DNA of 64,000 bases from Endozoicomonas_A sp049275935 (GCF_049275935.1 NZ_CP184830.1:5270001-5334000), one strand, 5' to 3'. Counted from the first letter of the stretch, positions 37,941 through 48,276 are shown. Made by a program: numbers and translations. Notes: generated from the sequence alone by a model not told the origin.

Positions 37941-38328
37941 ATGAGTTTTTCTTTGTCTTTTAACCTTGCTGGACTAACTACGAGAAAAAAATCAGGAAAA
38001 CAAACCGTTCTCTGGCTTCTATTGCCGAAGCGCTCGGACTGATCGCTTGTGTAAAGTGTTCCCCTGTCGTGGATTAGTATCCTCTACGACAGCGGGGGCT
38101 GTGGTTGTATGTCACCGGTGATAAGCGATTCTGAAAAGATTCAGGCGCGGTGATCTGGTCAGGCTCGCCGTATTTTTAGAACTATATGACCAAGTCTTTT
38201 CGGAAAATTGCCGAAACCATTATGGGTTGAGCGGGCACCCTCTCTAAGTCGAAAATAATCTAAGTAAAGACCACCTGTTATCAAGTGGCTTAACTACTTT
38301 TAGTGGTTTGTTATGAACAGGTCTGGTT
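37941..38328. other. Spacer with a long hairpin
   Basis: No gene is visible. At 38061-38097 a nested hairpin is formed by CCCC, TGTCGT and GGAT pairing with ATCC, ACGACA and GGGG (a two-base bulge GC on the right, loop TAGT). There is no T tract, so it is either an RNA structure or a remnant repeat rather than a clear terminator. Confidence 0.4.
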
Positions 38329-39417
38329 ATGAAAAAGCAGGTTATAAAAAAATATTGCAACCTGAAAGTCTTGTGGAGTTTTATCACTGTGTTGGCAATC
38401 CTGCTGATGCCCACGACTTCATTAGCAGGATATTACCTGCTTCACCTTAAAGGCACCAAGTCATACGTCAGACTATTGCTATCAGTCGAGCCCGATACAG
38501 AAACCGATGGATCATCGCAAGTGCAGGGGCCACAAGAGCCATCCTCCGGGTTGTTATCCAGAGCAAATCGGGAATCCGGAACCATTGATGACTTGCCTCC
38601 CTGGGAATCTGGCAGGACTGATAGCGCATCAGTCCCTCAGGAAGAGTGTGGAGCCGTTGGTGGCTTACCGGCTTACCCGGCAATTGGAACAGCTGCTTTG
38701 CCAGTTATAACGACATTAATAGATTATATTAATGACTGGACTCGTTCCCTGACAACCGGAAGTACTACTGTTTTGGCTTGGTTGACAAGTTTTAATACAG
38801 CAACAGACATAGAAACAGCAACAGAAATAGAACATTTACCGGCTCATGAAATACCTGAAAGCGAGCTGCGTAATTACGTTATGACGCTTATCAATCTGAT
38901 GGAGGAGCCGATCCTAATCTATGCCAATCAGCCTTCCGTGAGCTCTGGCAGCTGTACATGTGATTCGCTCACAAATCTAAGCGGGTGGCGTCGAAAGTTT
39001 GCAATTTTTTTGAGGACTCTTTCAACAGCGGCACGCACTGCTGGCAACCTTGGTACAGGGGTACTTGGCATGGAATTCGGATGGTTAGTAGCAGAAAGTT
39101 TATCTACTTTTGGCTCTATCTCTTTTTTTAGCCATAGCCAGTTTCCAAATCATTTTCAGGTGAGCTTCACATTCAGCAGGAACGGCTTGACGATCACTCA
39201 GGAAATCGACGCTTTGCAGCAAATAGCGCAGTTACTGAAGTGCTCGGGTGGCTACAATTTAAGAGCCTTTGAACGACAGGTTGAAAGACAGATACTGACG
39301 TTTAATGTCCAGGTATCGGATTGCGTGGATGCCGATCAGCTAAGAAGATTGCTCGAAACCAGCAATCAACAGTTAGCTAATCCGTTTAGTATAAAAGTCT
39401 CCCCTAACGGGTCCTGA
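38329..39417 (+). CDS. Secreted hypothetical protein, 362 residues
   Basis: Unknown family. The signal peptide is VLWSFITVLAILLMPTTSLA (to about residue 33). A proline- and acid-rich segment (50-110) is followed by hydrophobic helices (YPAIGTAALPVITTLI), SGSCTCDS in the middle, and a C-terminal region with two cysteines (LLKCSGGYNLRAFERQ, VSDCVDADQL). AGGT precedes the ATG by 8 bases. The AT-rich coding style and Cys-containing mature part resemble neighbours in this island. No enzymatic motif was found. Confidence 0.7.
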   Translation: MKKQVIKKYCNLKVLWSFITVLAILLMPTTSLAGYYLLHLKGTKSYVRLLLSVEPDTETDGSSQVQGPQEPSSGLLSRANRESGTIDDLPPWESGRTDSASVPQEECGAVGGLPAYPAIGTAALPVITTLIDYINDWTRSLTTGSTTVLAWLTSFNTATDIETATEIEHLPAHEIPESELRNYVMTLINLMEEPILIYANQPSVSSGSCTCDSLTNLSGWRRKFAIFLRTLSTAARTAGNLGTGVLGMEFGWLVAESLSTFGSISFFSHSQFPNHFQVSFTFSRNGLTITQEIDALQQIAQLLKCSGGYNLRAFERQVERQILTFNVQVSDCVDADQLRRLLETSNQQLANPFSIKVSPNGS

Positions 39418-39661
39418 TGACAGCCTGTAGAAACTGTAACAGGCCGGTACTATCTGCGAGCGATTCAGACCATGGATGGTCTGTCGGTATTGAGCCCCCT
39501 TTATATTCCTCAACATGAATTGTTAACCCGTATTCATGCTCTTCACGTAAATCTTTTTGTTGCTTATCAATCGGCTCCGGTGATGGCCAGGTACTTATGA
39601 TAATGACCAAATTAACTACTTCATTGTAACGGTTGAACTTTATAGAAATATTACTGTCCAA
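39404..39661 (-). CDS. Possible small protein, 85 residues
   Basis: The only start is TTG with no strong ribosome site, and the 3' end overlaps the stop of the 38329 gene by 14 bases. The sequence alternates hydrophobic strands with charged turns (ISIKFNRYNEVVNLVIIIST, EEHEYGLTIHVEEY) and looks protein-like. A 12-bp match to the MITE end lies inside it. It may be real or a remnant. Confidence 0.3.
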   Translation of the reverse strand: MDSNISIKFNRYNEVVNLVIIISTWPSPEPIDKQQKDLREEHEYGLTIHVEEYKGGSIPTDHPWSESLADSTGLLQFLQAVIRTR

Positions 39662-39771
39662 CCGGGATGAATGATTTTCTTTTCCAACTTTTTGGCACCA
39701 TGATCACTGAAAACCACAGATATTAGCCATTAAGTCATGGACAAACATTAGACGTTATATTGGAGATCTTG

Positions 39772-42700
39772 ATGCTAAATCCTCAATTTGGCAGTCCTGA
39801 TTATCAAAGCCCGACCACTCAACCCTCTCAAAATAACGGGGCCAAAAGCCCATCCAAGAGATATTTAAAGGGTACTGATCCCCATGACACTCTGACCGAG
39901 ACAAAACCATTAGCCAAGCGCATCTGCCGTAAACCTTTTCCTGTTTCTTCTGACCATTCTCTCCCCGACCGGCAACAGCTCGGGGGCAAGGGTATGTTTT
40001 TACAGCGTATGCAGGAAGCAGGGCTGACAGTCCCACCCTTCAGATGTGTTGCAGCCTCTTTGACGAATGCTCTTGAACAACAGCCACTGGATAACCGTCG
40101 TTTAGCCCCGTACCTTCCTGAAATAGTGGCTGAATTGGGGGCAGAAACCAGCCTGGTGGATATCAGGAAGCACCTCACTGGCTGGCTGGATTCAGAGCCT
40201 ACCAGATGGGTTGACTGGCTGACAGGGCTGGCAAAATTTGTTGCCAGTCATGACTTTTACGAGCAGGTAAAAGATTCAGAAACGGCTCAACAAATCAGGG
40301 ATCTGCGCTTTGAACTGGGCGGGCCATCCCTATCGCAGCCTGTTATTGTCCGCAGCTCTGGTATCAATGAAGACAACTACGGCGATGTCCAGGCGGGCAA
40401 ATACCTTTCTGAAATTCAGGGAGAAGATGATGTATTGCGCACCTGTCTTAAGGTTATGGCTTCAGGTTACAGGCCTGGAGTCTGTCATGGGGGTATACCG
40501 GAACCTATGGCACTGATCATCCAACAGTGTATTGTCTGCCAATGTGGCGGTGTAGCCATGAGCTTTCAATCACTCCAGGATAATACCATCAGGGTTGAGT
40601 ACTCATCCGGTCAGCCCAGAGGCGCAGTGGCTGGCAAGTCCGTTAACATGCCTCACCGCATCAATATTGAACGAAGGGGAGGGGCTGACCAGGTGACTTA
40701 CTTTCCCGGGACGGTCTCAAGTCACTTTATCTTGCAAAGGAATAGCGATAACGACGGCTATTCGGAAACAGAGATTCATAATATCGTTGGCAAACCAGAC
40801 AGTGTTGGGGAACGACTCAGTGATGACCTGGTTTCAGAACTCAGGCAGGCAGTGGCAATACTTGAAGACCTGTTGCTCTGTCCTGTGGATGTGGAGTTTG
40901 GCATCGATCAACAGGGTCGTCTGTTCCTGTTGCAGGTGCGCCCAATTACCCGACTTTCCGGGGGCATGGATTTTGCCATGGCCGAACCCGAAGTAACCCT
41001 TGCCAGTGGCGAGGGCATCAGCGAAGGCTATTGCACCGGACCACTCTGGCTGGCCAAAAAACAAAAGGCAGACTCTATGCCAGACGGTGCCATTGTCGTG
41101 GCACGACACGCTGAAGACTGGATGCTTGAGCCTGATTGCCTGAAGCGGATTGCGGGTTTTGTCTTTGTTATTGGAGGATTCAATGATCATGTTGCGATCC
41201 TCCTGAGACAGAAAAAAATACCTTTAATGCTGGCCGGTGACCAGTGCCTGACATTGACGGGCCAGGATGAACAACAAGCCACGCTGGTCTGCGCCCGCTT
41301 TGACGGTATGCCCCGCGCGTTTATTGTTAACGGTGACCTTACTGGAAAACTGGTCAGTCACAGAACCCAATCCTCTGGATTCTCTGATGTGCCATCAGTA
41401 AGAACCGGCAAGTCAGCGGATGATTTATCTCCCCCTGAAGGGACCTTCCGTGAAGTTGCCAGCGGGTTTCAATGGCTTGTGGATCAAAATGCCCGCCTGT
41501 TGGCATTCTTTGCCCCCGGCGGCGGACTGGATTGTCTTGCAGATCCAATAAAACTAAGCATGTCTCCAGAACGCTTAAAGATAATGTCAGAGACAGAGGA
41601 TGACGTAACCCTGCTGCTTCAGGGAGCTGAAGCACTGTTGGGAGGTTACCGGGCATTCCTGTTACTGGCGGGTGAGCACCTTTCACCCCAGCTCGAGTCA
41701 TTGCACGATGAATTACCACAACTGATTAACCGTTTCGGGACGCTGAAAGAGACCATCGGATCAGCGTTAAAGCGTATCATTCTTCCCCTGCAGGCGGGTG
41801 AAGCACTGAAACTGTGTCCGGACATGTTTCGTCAGTGGATGGCCACCTGCCATCATCTGCAATCTTCTCTCCAGGCACTCCATCCCTTGGAGGCTGAACA
41901 GGTTCAGAGTGTCCATGACCTGATTTTTGCCCTGCATCAGCGCTTTGTAAAAGCGTTGGCAATGGTCTCTCTGGCTTCTGGTCAGGGCAAAGTCTCTACT
42001 GAACAGGAAGTCACCTATGTTGATTGCACACCCCCGGGCGATAAAACGGCGCTATTGAATCAGACCTGCAAAGCAGCCATCGAAAAAATGCGGATTAATG
42101 CAACTGTCGTCAATATGGTTGATGCCGTGATTGTTAACCTGAATTTTGGCAATCATGTGGGCATCATTGAGTTACTTGAACAGGCAGAGGGTGGAAAAAA
42201 ACGAACCTTGCGGCTGACATTCTCTGACCAGTTTTATAGTCCTGATGGCAGTGATCAACCCTTCAGGTTGAAGCGTATGTGGTTTCTGGTGCAGTTATTA
42301 CAAGCGATCGAGCTGGATAAAAATGCTGATGGCATGAAGCTAAGTAGCAATGCCGTAGCGGGAGAAATTATCGTCGAATGCCCCCGAATGAAAACCACTG
42401 AAACTATGCAGGATGCCTTTGAGAAATTGATCGCAGTGTTAGATGATGCTCTTGATGAGGTGGAAGTTCACTTGAGGCACAATACGACCATTTTTGGTGG
42501 AGATCAGTGGAACTTTAACTTTCTTGCACAACGCCTTAATAGCGATTCTTTTGCAGAAGCTGATAGATTTGCCTTCCAGCATTGCCTTTTTTCAATGTTC
42601 TATTTCAGATTTTTCCACAGCGCTCCCGATTGGTGCCAGTTATTAAGCAGCCACCACAAGCAGTTTATGGATGACAGTCTACGGTTGGCAGAATCAAAGG

Positions 42701-43338
42701 AGAATCCTCAGGAAATGTTAATAAATGAAGGGATCGGTGAGGACAACTGCAAGAAATTTTTATTTCATCTCCTACTCGTTGGTTCCCGAAAAGCTACCCC
42801 ATTATTTGAGCATTTTTATAGCCATCTGAGAAATGAATACTTTGTTATCAAGCCACCTCATACTTACAATCTGGAGTTTATTGTTTCACCGGGTCAATCG
42901 CTTCAGGATCACAAAGAAAAGGTCAGGAACATCCTGCTGGAATATGGGCTGACCTATGCCAGCCAACGGGTTCGAAGTGATAAAGATTTTGTATTACTCA
43001 CCATTAAAGAACATCCGGGCGACCTGGAATATGCCAGCCCGGAACTTCGGGACAATGATGAGGTTGTAATGACCGCTATCGCAAAGTCCCCAATGGCTCT
43101 GAATGATGCAAGTGAAAGAATCCGAAGCGATAAGCACCTTATTCAAAGAGTCATTGCCGACGACATTAGTTTCTTATCATATGCCAGTAAAGAGATATTG
43201 AATGATCGCAAGTATTTGCTGAAATTAATTAAAAAGCATCCTCGTGCTTTCATTTATGCGGATGATGAGCTTAAAAATGATACAGTCTTTGTCAGGTCAG
43301 CAATTGAAAAAAACAGTAAAGTTCTTGAATTTATTTAG
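39772..43338 (+). CDS. PEP-synthase-like dikinase with DUF4116 repeats, copy D
   Basis: 1188 residues from the ATG at 39772, which has GGAG six bases upstream; an in-frame TTG at 39760 is less likely. It has the same architecture as copies B and C. The ATP-grasp region has LGGKGMFLQRM near 70, VIVRSSGINEDNYGDVQAG near 190 and QVRPITRLSGG near 395. The phosphohistidine domain has GGFNDHVAI (His near 473). The family-specific region (EGGKKRTLRLTFSDQF) and a C-terminal run of at least four DUF4116-type units (YASQRVRSDKDFVLLTIKEH, YASPELRDNDEVVMTAI, ASERIRSDKHLI, ADDELKNDTVFVRSAI) follow. No TIM barrel is present. It is much diverged from the tandem copies and lacks their upstream dyad, so it is an older duplicate or separate acquisition. 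Confidence 0.85.
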   Translation: MLNPQFGSPDYQSPTTQPSQNNGAKSPSKRYLKGTDPHDTLTETKPLAKRICRKPFPVSSDHSLPDRQQLGGKGMFLQRMQEAGLTVPPFRCVAASLTNALEQQPLDNRRLAPYLPEIVAELGAETSLVDIRKHLTGWLDSEPTRWVDWLTGLAKFVASHDFYEQVKDSETAQQIRDLRFELGGPSLSQPVIVRSSGINEDNYGDVQAGKYLSEIQGEDDVLRTCLKVMASGYRPGVCHGGIPEPMALIIQQCIVCQCGGVAMSFQSLQDNTIRVEYSSGQPRGAVAGKSVNMPHRINIERRGGADQVTYFPGTVSSHFILQRNSDNDGYSETEIHNIVGKPDSVGERLSDDLVSELRQAVAILEDLLLCPVDVEFGIDQQGRLFLLQVRPITRLSGGMDFAMAEPEVTLASGEGISEGYCTGPLWLAKKQKADSMPDGAIVVARHAEDWMLEPDCLKRIAGFVFVIGGFNDHVAILLRQKKIPLMLAGDQCLTLTGQDEQQATLVCARFDGMPRAFIVNGDLTGKLVSHRTQSSGFSDVPSVRTGKSADDLSPPEGTFREVASGFQWLVDQNARLLAFFAPGGGLDCLADPIKLSMSPERLKIMSETEDDVTLLLQGAEALLGGYRAFLLLAGEHLSPQLESLHDELPQLINRFGTLKETIGSALKRIILPLQAGEALKLCPDMFRQWMATCHHLQSSLQALHPLEAEQVQSVHDLIFALHQRFVKALAMVSLASGQGKVSTEQEVTYVDCTPPGDKTALLNQTCKAAIEKMRINATVVNMVDAVIVNLNFGNHVGIIELLEQAEGGKKRTLRLTFSDQFYSPDGSDQPFRLKRMWFLVQLLQAIELDKNADGMKLSSNAVAGEIIVECPRMKTTETMQDAFEKLIAVLDDALDEVEVHLRHNTTIFGGDQWNFNFLAQRLNSDSFAEADRFAFQHCLFSMFYFRFFHSAPDWCQLLSSHHKQFMDDSLRLAESKENPQEMLINEGIGEDNCKKFLFHLLLVGSRKATPLFEHFYSHLRNEYFVIKPPHTYNLEFIVSPGQSLQDHKEKVRNILLEYGLTYASQRVRSDKDFVLLTIKEHPGDLEYASPELRDNDEVVMTAIAKSPMALNDASERIRSDKHLIQRVIADDISFLSYASKEILNDRKYLLKLIKKHPRAFIYADDELKNDTVFVRSAIEKNSKVLEFI

Positions 43339-43542
43339 AAAGCGGCGCATAAGTCCTAGTTCACTATACTGTCATCACGTAAAACACATCTGAGCTTTAT
43401 AATGCGTTGATAACTTTGAGCGACCGTTGGAAATCGTTGTTATTATTTATCATGTCTGCCTTGCCTGGTTCTTACTGCAAACCAGCGTGGCAGGAATCTT
43501 AAAACTCTTCCGTTTATTCAACCGGTCAATAGAGACAATAAA

Positions 43543-44805
43543 GTGCAATCTGAATCGAACATTAACAATCGGCCCTGGAGAGAAACTGCAGGACTATTTA
43601 AGCATCTTTGTATGCTGCGACTTTTCACTGCATTACTATTAGTAACTTTATCGCTGTCTGTGCCAAAGGTTAACGCCAGTTGTCCTGACTGCCAACATTT
43701 GTCAAACCTCGGGGCAGTGGGTGGCGTTTGCGCCAGATGTTTAGAAACAAGTTCTAACATGTCAAGTCAGGGTTTGCGTGGGTTCTGCGAAGTGCTGGTA
43801 GAGCTATTGAATGATAAAACAGACGACGATAGCATAATGAACGCAAATATACTGAGCGTTGCGAATAACTGTTTAACAGGTCAGCCAGTCATGCTGAATG
43901 AGAGGTTGAGCAATGAAATACAAACATTCAGAGAAAGATCTGAATTCATGCAGCGACATATTCACCGAAACCTTCCCGGGGGAGATAGTGAAGGCTATGC
44001 CAGCTTGTTCAGTCCGGAAGATCTGACAGTTTTTTTTGCCCTTATGGAGGCAGGTGAGATCACTGATGTTGATTTAGATCGGCTTGAGAAAACCTTCTTT
44101 ATCAGAATTGGCTGGCTGTCCATTGAAATAAAAGCTGACCTGGCGAGCTATGACTGGAAGCAACTGAGGAATGAAAGGCGTTTTTTTGCTTATCTCTATT
44201 ACATTATGCTGCGACAACAGCAGGCCCGTCAGGAAGAGGACAATAGTCTGGTCAAACGATTGCATGGCTATTTACTGGATTATGATAGGGGAGATGAGAA
44301 AAGTATTGACAATCTTTTTGTTCCTGAGCACATGACATTTGGCTCTTATATTGAGTCCTGTGTTGTGCCATCCTCGGTGCTTGACATGACAGGTTCATGG
44401 AAATGGAAGTGGCTTACTCAATATCTCAATCCGCAGGGTTGGACTATGATGTATCTGCAACCGCAGGATTGGATTTTAAGATTCCTGCAAGAGGGACGAT
44501 GGAACTTTCTGGGACGTTTTTATATATCAGATGGAACCTCGACCTATCAATTACCAGAACCTCACTCTGACATCTGGATTTTGCTTGCTTTAAATGATGA
44601 TCAAACGGTCACTTTGTTCACTAATTATGGAATGGGCATGATGATAGTCAACGAGAGTGACCTCGGATTGCTGTTGGAAGGAATGCAAAGCACTTTGGGT
44701 CATACAGACAATTTAAACTCTGAACCACCCGTATCGGATGAGCAGCTTCAGTGGCTTCTGCCTGATGATCATTTTGGGATTGATTCTCCTGAACAATTTA
44801 AATAA
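43543..44805 (+). CDS. Secreted hypothetical protein, 420 residues
   Basis: Unknown family. A hydrophobic signal-like segment (MLRLFTALLLVTLSLSVPKVNA) ends just before SCPDCQHLSN and CARCLE, two CxxC pairs near the mature N-terminus that could bind zinc or form disulfides. The remainder is helical with a Trp-rich triplicated pattern (WLTQYLNPQGW, MYLQPQDWI, RFLQEGRW). The frame opens with GTG at 43543; ATG at 43612 would begin exactly at the signal segment, and neither has a clear ribosome site. Confidence 0.65.
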   Translation: MQSESNINNRPWRETAGLFKHLCMLRLFTALLLVTLSLSVPKVNASCPDCQHLSNLGAVGGVCARCLETSSNMSSQGLRGFCEVLVELLNDKTDDDSIMNANILSVANNCLTGQPVMLNERLSNEIQTFRERSEFMQRHIHRNLPGGDSEGYASLFSPEDLTVFFALMEAGEITDVDLDRLEKTFFIRIGWLSIEIKADLASYDWKQLRNERRFFAYLYYIMLRQQQARQEEDNSLVKRLHGYLLDYDRGDEKSIDNLFVPEHMTFGSYIESCVVPSSVLDMTGSWKWKWLTQYLNPQGWTMMYLQPQDWILRFLQEGRWNFLGRFYISDGTSTYQLPEPHSDIWILLALNDDQTVTLFTNYGMGMMIVNESDLGLLLEGMQSTLGHTDNLNSEPPVSDEQLQWLLPDDHFGIDSPEQFK

Positions 44806-44896
44806 CACTCTATTACATGACCCGCATCGTGTCTCTGGAGGGCCTTTTTATCTAATCGACCTGGCAAACATCAGCAGTCTGACTGAAAAGATATGT

Positions 44897-45103
44897 AAGT
44901 ACTCAGCCATATGGAATCGAATATTTCTGGCTTATTGGGCAGGTGCTCTGCAAGGCGCAACGACGGGAACATAGCAAGCTATGTGACCAGAGTTGCAACG
45001 CATCACGACTGCATGGATGCAGGAGCTAGAGCAACGCAGGAGCAGTTGCCGCGAGTGCCTGAACAATAAGTCAGAAAATATGATTTCGTATGGTTGAGTA
45101 CTT
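44897..45103. mobile_element. 207-bp MITE-like element related to the 163-bp pair
   Basis: Imperfect terminal inverted repeats of about 41 bp: AAGTACTCAGCCATATGGAA at the left and the complement of AAGTACTCAACCATACGAAA at the right. The central CAAGGCGCAACGACGGG and CCAGAGTTG match the centre of the 163-bp elements, so all three belong to one family with different arms. It ends four bases before the stop of the minus-strand gene at 45107. Confidence 0.75.
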
Positions 45104-45106
45104 AGA

Positions 45107-46590
45107 TTACCGTTCTCTGGCATGTATGATTACACGTCTCAGGCCATTGTTGCAGGCTATAGCCATTGCTGTTGCAGCAACAAAGACTAATCCGTTCACA
45201 ATAAAAGTCACTAAAACTGCAGAGGCTTCCGACTCTTTAGTCGGTACATTCGGACAGCTTTCACATTGGCACGGGGAGTGCCGCCCAAAGAATTTTTCAT
45301 TCGTGTCATCAAAAGAACTGAAATTTACAAAATTATAGAGCCTGGTTTTTAGAGGTCGGTCTAATAAGCGAGGGTCAGAGATGTTATGAACATACATTTC
45401 AATCTCTGATATATTGCCAATAGGTGAGTCAAGTCGATTACGCACTTCATCTATGACATTAACGAAAAGGACATTGGGTAATACTATTCCATCAACCAGA
45501 CAGCCTCCAAATGCACTGGCCGCATGCCTTCCTGTTTTGCTGCAAATGGGGCACTGACACTGGAGTGAGTTGTCTGAAAAGCTAATGAACTCGCCTTTAG
45601 TCTTAAATGAGTGCACAGATTTGTTGGCTGATAAAGCAAATTCTCTCACCGTATTGGCGCTGGTCAATAGCGGAAAACCATTTTTAGGATCAAAAATTAA
45701 TACGCCCTGTTGGTACATATCCCTTATTAACCTTTCAGTGTTGATAATGACAAAAACACGGCAGCCTGTGAAGTTATAAGAAGGTTGTTCTATATAGTCA
45801 GTAAAAGTGTTTTCCAGTGGCTTTGTGTAGAGCGGTGAAAATATTGAAACAAATAATGCCCCTGCAGGGCTGAATCGAGTGAAAGTCGGATAGTAACTTC
45901 GGATCATTAACCAGACTCTCCTGATCCAATGTGGAATTTCTTCGTTTAGTTCATCAAGATCATCCAGGTGTTTTACTATTTTTCCTATCTCTTCATGAAT
46001 AGTTCTGGCTCTTTCAGAGTTCATCTGAACAGCCGAAGTTGTAAAGTAGATTGGAGTTCCATCAGGATTTGCGCTAAAGACAGTGGATTGCCTGAAAGTT
46101 TCTAAGGCATTTTTTATTGCTATAGGGGGAGCCTGTGTGGGTAGCTCGCTTTCACTGATGGCCACACGACTTTTATTGAGGCTAATGGCGCCTAAAACAG
46201 TTAAAGACGAAGAGGTTGATGTTGCGGCAAGTGTATTGGTTATAACAATTTCGGTATAGCCCGAATAAATTTCAGCGTCATCAGAGCCTGGTTGTTCGCC
46301 CGGTGTGTTGATTGGAACAGCCACCATCGGAACAGGCATGACCTGGCTCACAGCTTTTGAAATCGTAGATGCTTTGTTCTTTTTTTTTGAGATGCACAGG
46401 AAATACTGATAGGGACTATCCTCCTTCAGTTTGGTGCCTTCTTTATCGCAATACTCTGTCAGGCTACGAGAATATTTAAACTCCCAGGCAGAAAAAGCGG
46501 CAGGCACAAAAAAAAAGACAGCAGGACACAGAGAAGTATTTTTCTGCTTTTTATTCTCCGGAATTGAGGTAAATAAAAAATTGGAGTCAT
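45107..46590 (-). CDS. Exported, C-terminally membrane-anchored protein with frameshifted signal peptide
   Basis: The main frame (GTG at 46507, 466 residues) starts abruptly with PAAFSAWEFKYS. A different frame, from ATG at 46590, encodes MTPIFYLPQFRRIKSRK and LLCVLLSFF, a perfect n- and h-region, and then derails. The frames meet at nine T residues (46508-46516); ten T would give LSFFFVPAAFSA and a normal cleavage site. The mature part has CxCxxC clusters (LQCQCPICSK, PCQCESCP) and near the end a membrane helix (AVLVTFIVNGLVFVAATAMAIA) with a basic tail RRVIIHARER. Family unknown. It could be phase variable, slippage-rescued, or a recent pseudogene. Confidence 0.65.
46508..46516 (-). repeat. 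Poly-T tract (9) at the signal-peptide frameshift
   Basis: Nine identical bases (T on the coding strand) lie exactly where the signal-peptide frame and the main frame must join. A gain of one base or loss of two restores one continuous exported protein. Confidence 0.8.
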
Positions 46591-47007
46591 GATAAAAATA
46601 ACCTACTGAAGTACTACTTAAGTATAAATGTGAACAATAGGCGTCATTGGTAAGTATTTCTAATCTCTGCTCTCTGTTAAAGCATATCTCTGCTCCAGAA
46701 GCTTTTGTTCATGGAGTCTGGAGTTACCATTCGGAGTTTATCGTACAGCTTCAGTCAAGGGGCCTGGTAAAAGAATTGTCGAAATACTCTCTGCTCTGGG
46801 AGTCATGACTTAATCATGGTCACAGAATTGTGGCATGCAGTGCAAAGATTTGTCAGTCAGACGCCAAAAAAAGCTCGATTCTGGCGGTCCAGCGAGGTGA
46901 CCGGGCAGTCTCTGAGGGATTTTGTTAGGGGTGCTGTCGTTGCTGTTATGAACTTTTCTTGAAGACTAGGGCTCTAAACATTCATTTTATCAAGAAAGGG
47001 CTTAATC
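46591..47007. other. Spacer, possible remnant reading frame
   Basis: No clear gene is visible. A 48-codon plus-strand frame from ATG at 46816 (VTELWHAVQRFVSQTPKKAR) looks weakly coding but has no recognised relatives. The promoters of the divergent genes at 46590 and 47008 must lie here. Confidence 0.25.
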
Positions 47008-48276
47008 ATGGATTCATCTATCAAACCATTATCAACTGTATCAACTATGGCACCGCCCCAAACGAGAGATGGAAGTGCATACTCTCCTGTGACAGTGGAT
47101 CCTTCACCTAAAAACCTTGTCCTTAAAGATGATGATAAATTCAAACCAGGAATCATGAGGACAAGAAAAAAATTAGAGGAATATTTTGTTGCAAGGCAGC
47201 ATAGTTCTCCTTCGCATAAAAATATAGATGCTCAACTTTTACCCACACAGCCTTATGCAGAATGGCTTCAAGATGAAACTGCCTTATTACGGCAGCCTGC
47301 ACTGTCCGTAGGTAAGCCTGATAAGCTGCCTGGTAACAGTAATGCTTACAAACAAAGTAAAGTTATAAAAGCCTTCAAGGAAGGAAAACTTATTGCCAAA
47401 ATGCTTGAAAATCCCAAGCGATTCGAAATTAGAAAAACTGGTCTGCGTTCAGGCTATGACAGAGTAAGTTTAGAGGTGGATGAGCTAAAGCATAGAAAAT
47501 GCATTCAAGTGTCATCAGTAAGCTATATGTCCCCCAATGTTCCAACTCAGTTATTCAGAGATATTGGTTTTCTTCTTGAGCGTGATAAGTGCGAAGTAAA
47601 GGCTATATATTCGAAAGATGTGTATACACGATTACTGGATAATCAGGGCGAAGTTTGTAAGTGGAGTATAAACAAGCATGAATTTGTAAAAGATGAGCTC
47701 TTAAAGATAATAGATAAACAGTATGTCGGAGCAGAAGTTGTTTCTTTAATGTTGGACACATACTTTAACTTTGCACTACAGAATATTTACTCGAGGCTTA
47801 CAGGTCAGGATCTTCGGGTTTCAATACCCGAGAAAGCCTTCGACTTAAACTTTTTTTTAAAAAATGAACAAGCAAAAAAAGCAAAATACTTTGAGCTGGA
47901 AACCAGTTTTGGAGGGTACTACCGAACGGTAACGGGGAGTCATGAATTTAAAAAGGAGTCCATTTCTGCACTGCAAGATTCATTGGATCTAAAGTATAAC
48001 TCGGAAAAATGCCCTCTAGAAAACGAACTTATTATTTCATACTCGAAAAAATCCATTGTTGGAATGGTCGTTAATTTATCATCATATGAAAAAAAATATG
48101 GAAAAAATACTGAGGCAGGTTTATCGAGTCTCATTGTTAATTATATTTCAGAAGACTGTAAGTTGTTCCGGAACTTAGTGAAAAAAAAGTTAGGACTTGA
48201 ACTGGATGTTTTTCTCTATAATTCTGATACCTGTGAACTGTCTGTTTTGGAGAGAGAGGTTCAGAGTGAGAGGTAG
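47008..48276 (+). CDS. Hypothetical cytoplasmic or effector-like protein, 422 residues
   Basis: Unknown family; no signal peptide and no membrane segment. The N-terminal 50 residues are Ser/Thr/Pro-rich and disordered (IKPLSTVSTMAPPQTRDG), a common look for type III or IV secreted effectors, followed by a Lys-rich alpha/beta body (FKEGKLIAKMLENPKRF, YFELETSFGGYYRTVTGS, LIISYSKKSIVGMVVNLSSY). AAAGGG is 7 bases upstream of the ATG. It is among the most AT-rich genes of the window, suggesting transfer. The effector role is only an inference from composition. Confidence 0.7.
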   Translation: MDSSIKPLSTVSTMAPPQTRDGSAYSPVTVDPSPKNLVLKDDDKFKPGIMRTRKKLEEYFVARQHSSPSHKNIDAQLLPTQPYAEWLQDETALLRQPALSVGKPDKLPGNSNAYKQSKVIKAFKEGKLIAKMLENPKRFEIRKTGLRSGYDRVSLEVDELKHRKCIQVSSVSYMSPNVPTQLFRDIGFLLERDKCEVKAIYSKDVYTRLLDNQGEVCKWSINKHEFVKDELLKIIDKQYVGAEVVSLMLDTYFNFALQNIYSRLTGQDLRVSIPEKAFDLNFFLKNEQAKKAKYFELETSFGGYYRTVTGSHEFKKESISALQDSLDLKYNSEKCPLENELIISYSKKSIVGMVVNLSSYEKKYGKNTEAGLSSLIVNYISEDCKLFRNLVKKKLGLELDVFLYNSDTCELSVLEREVQSER

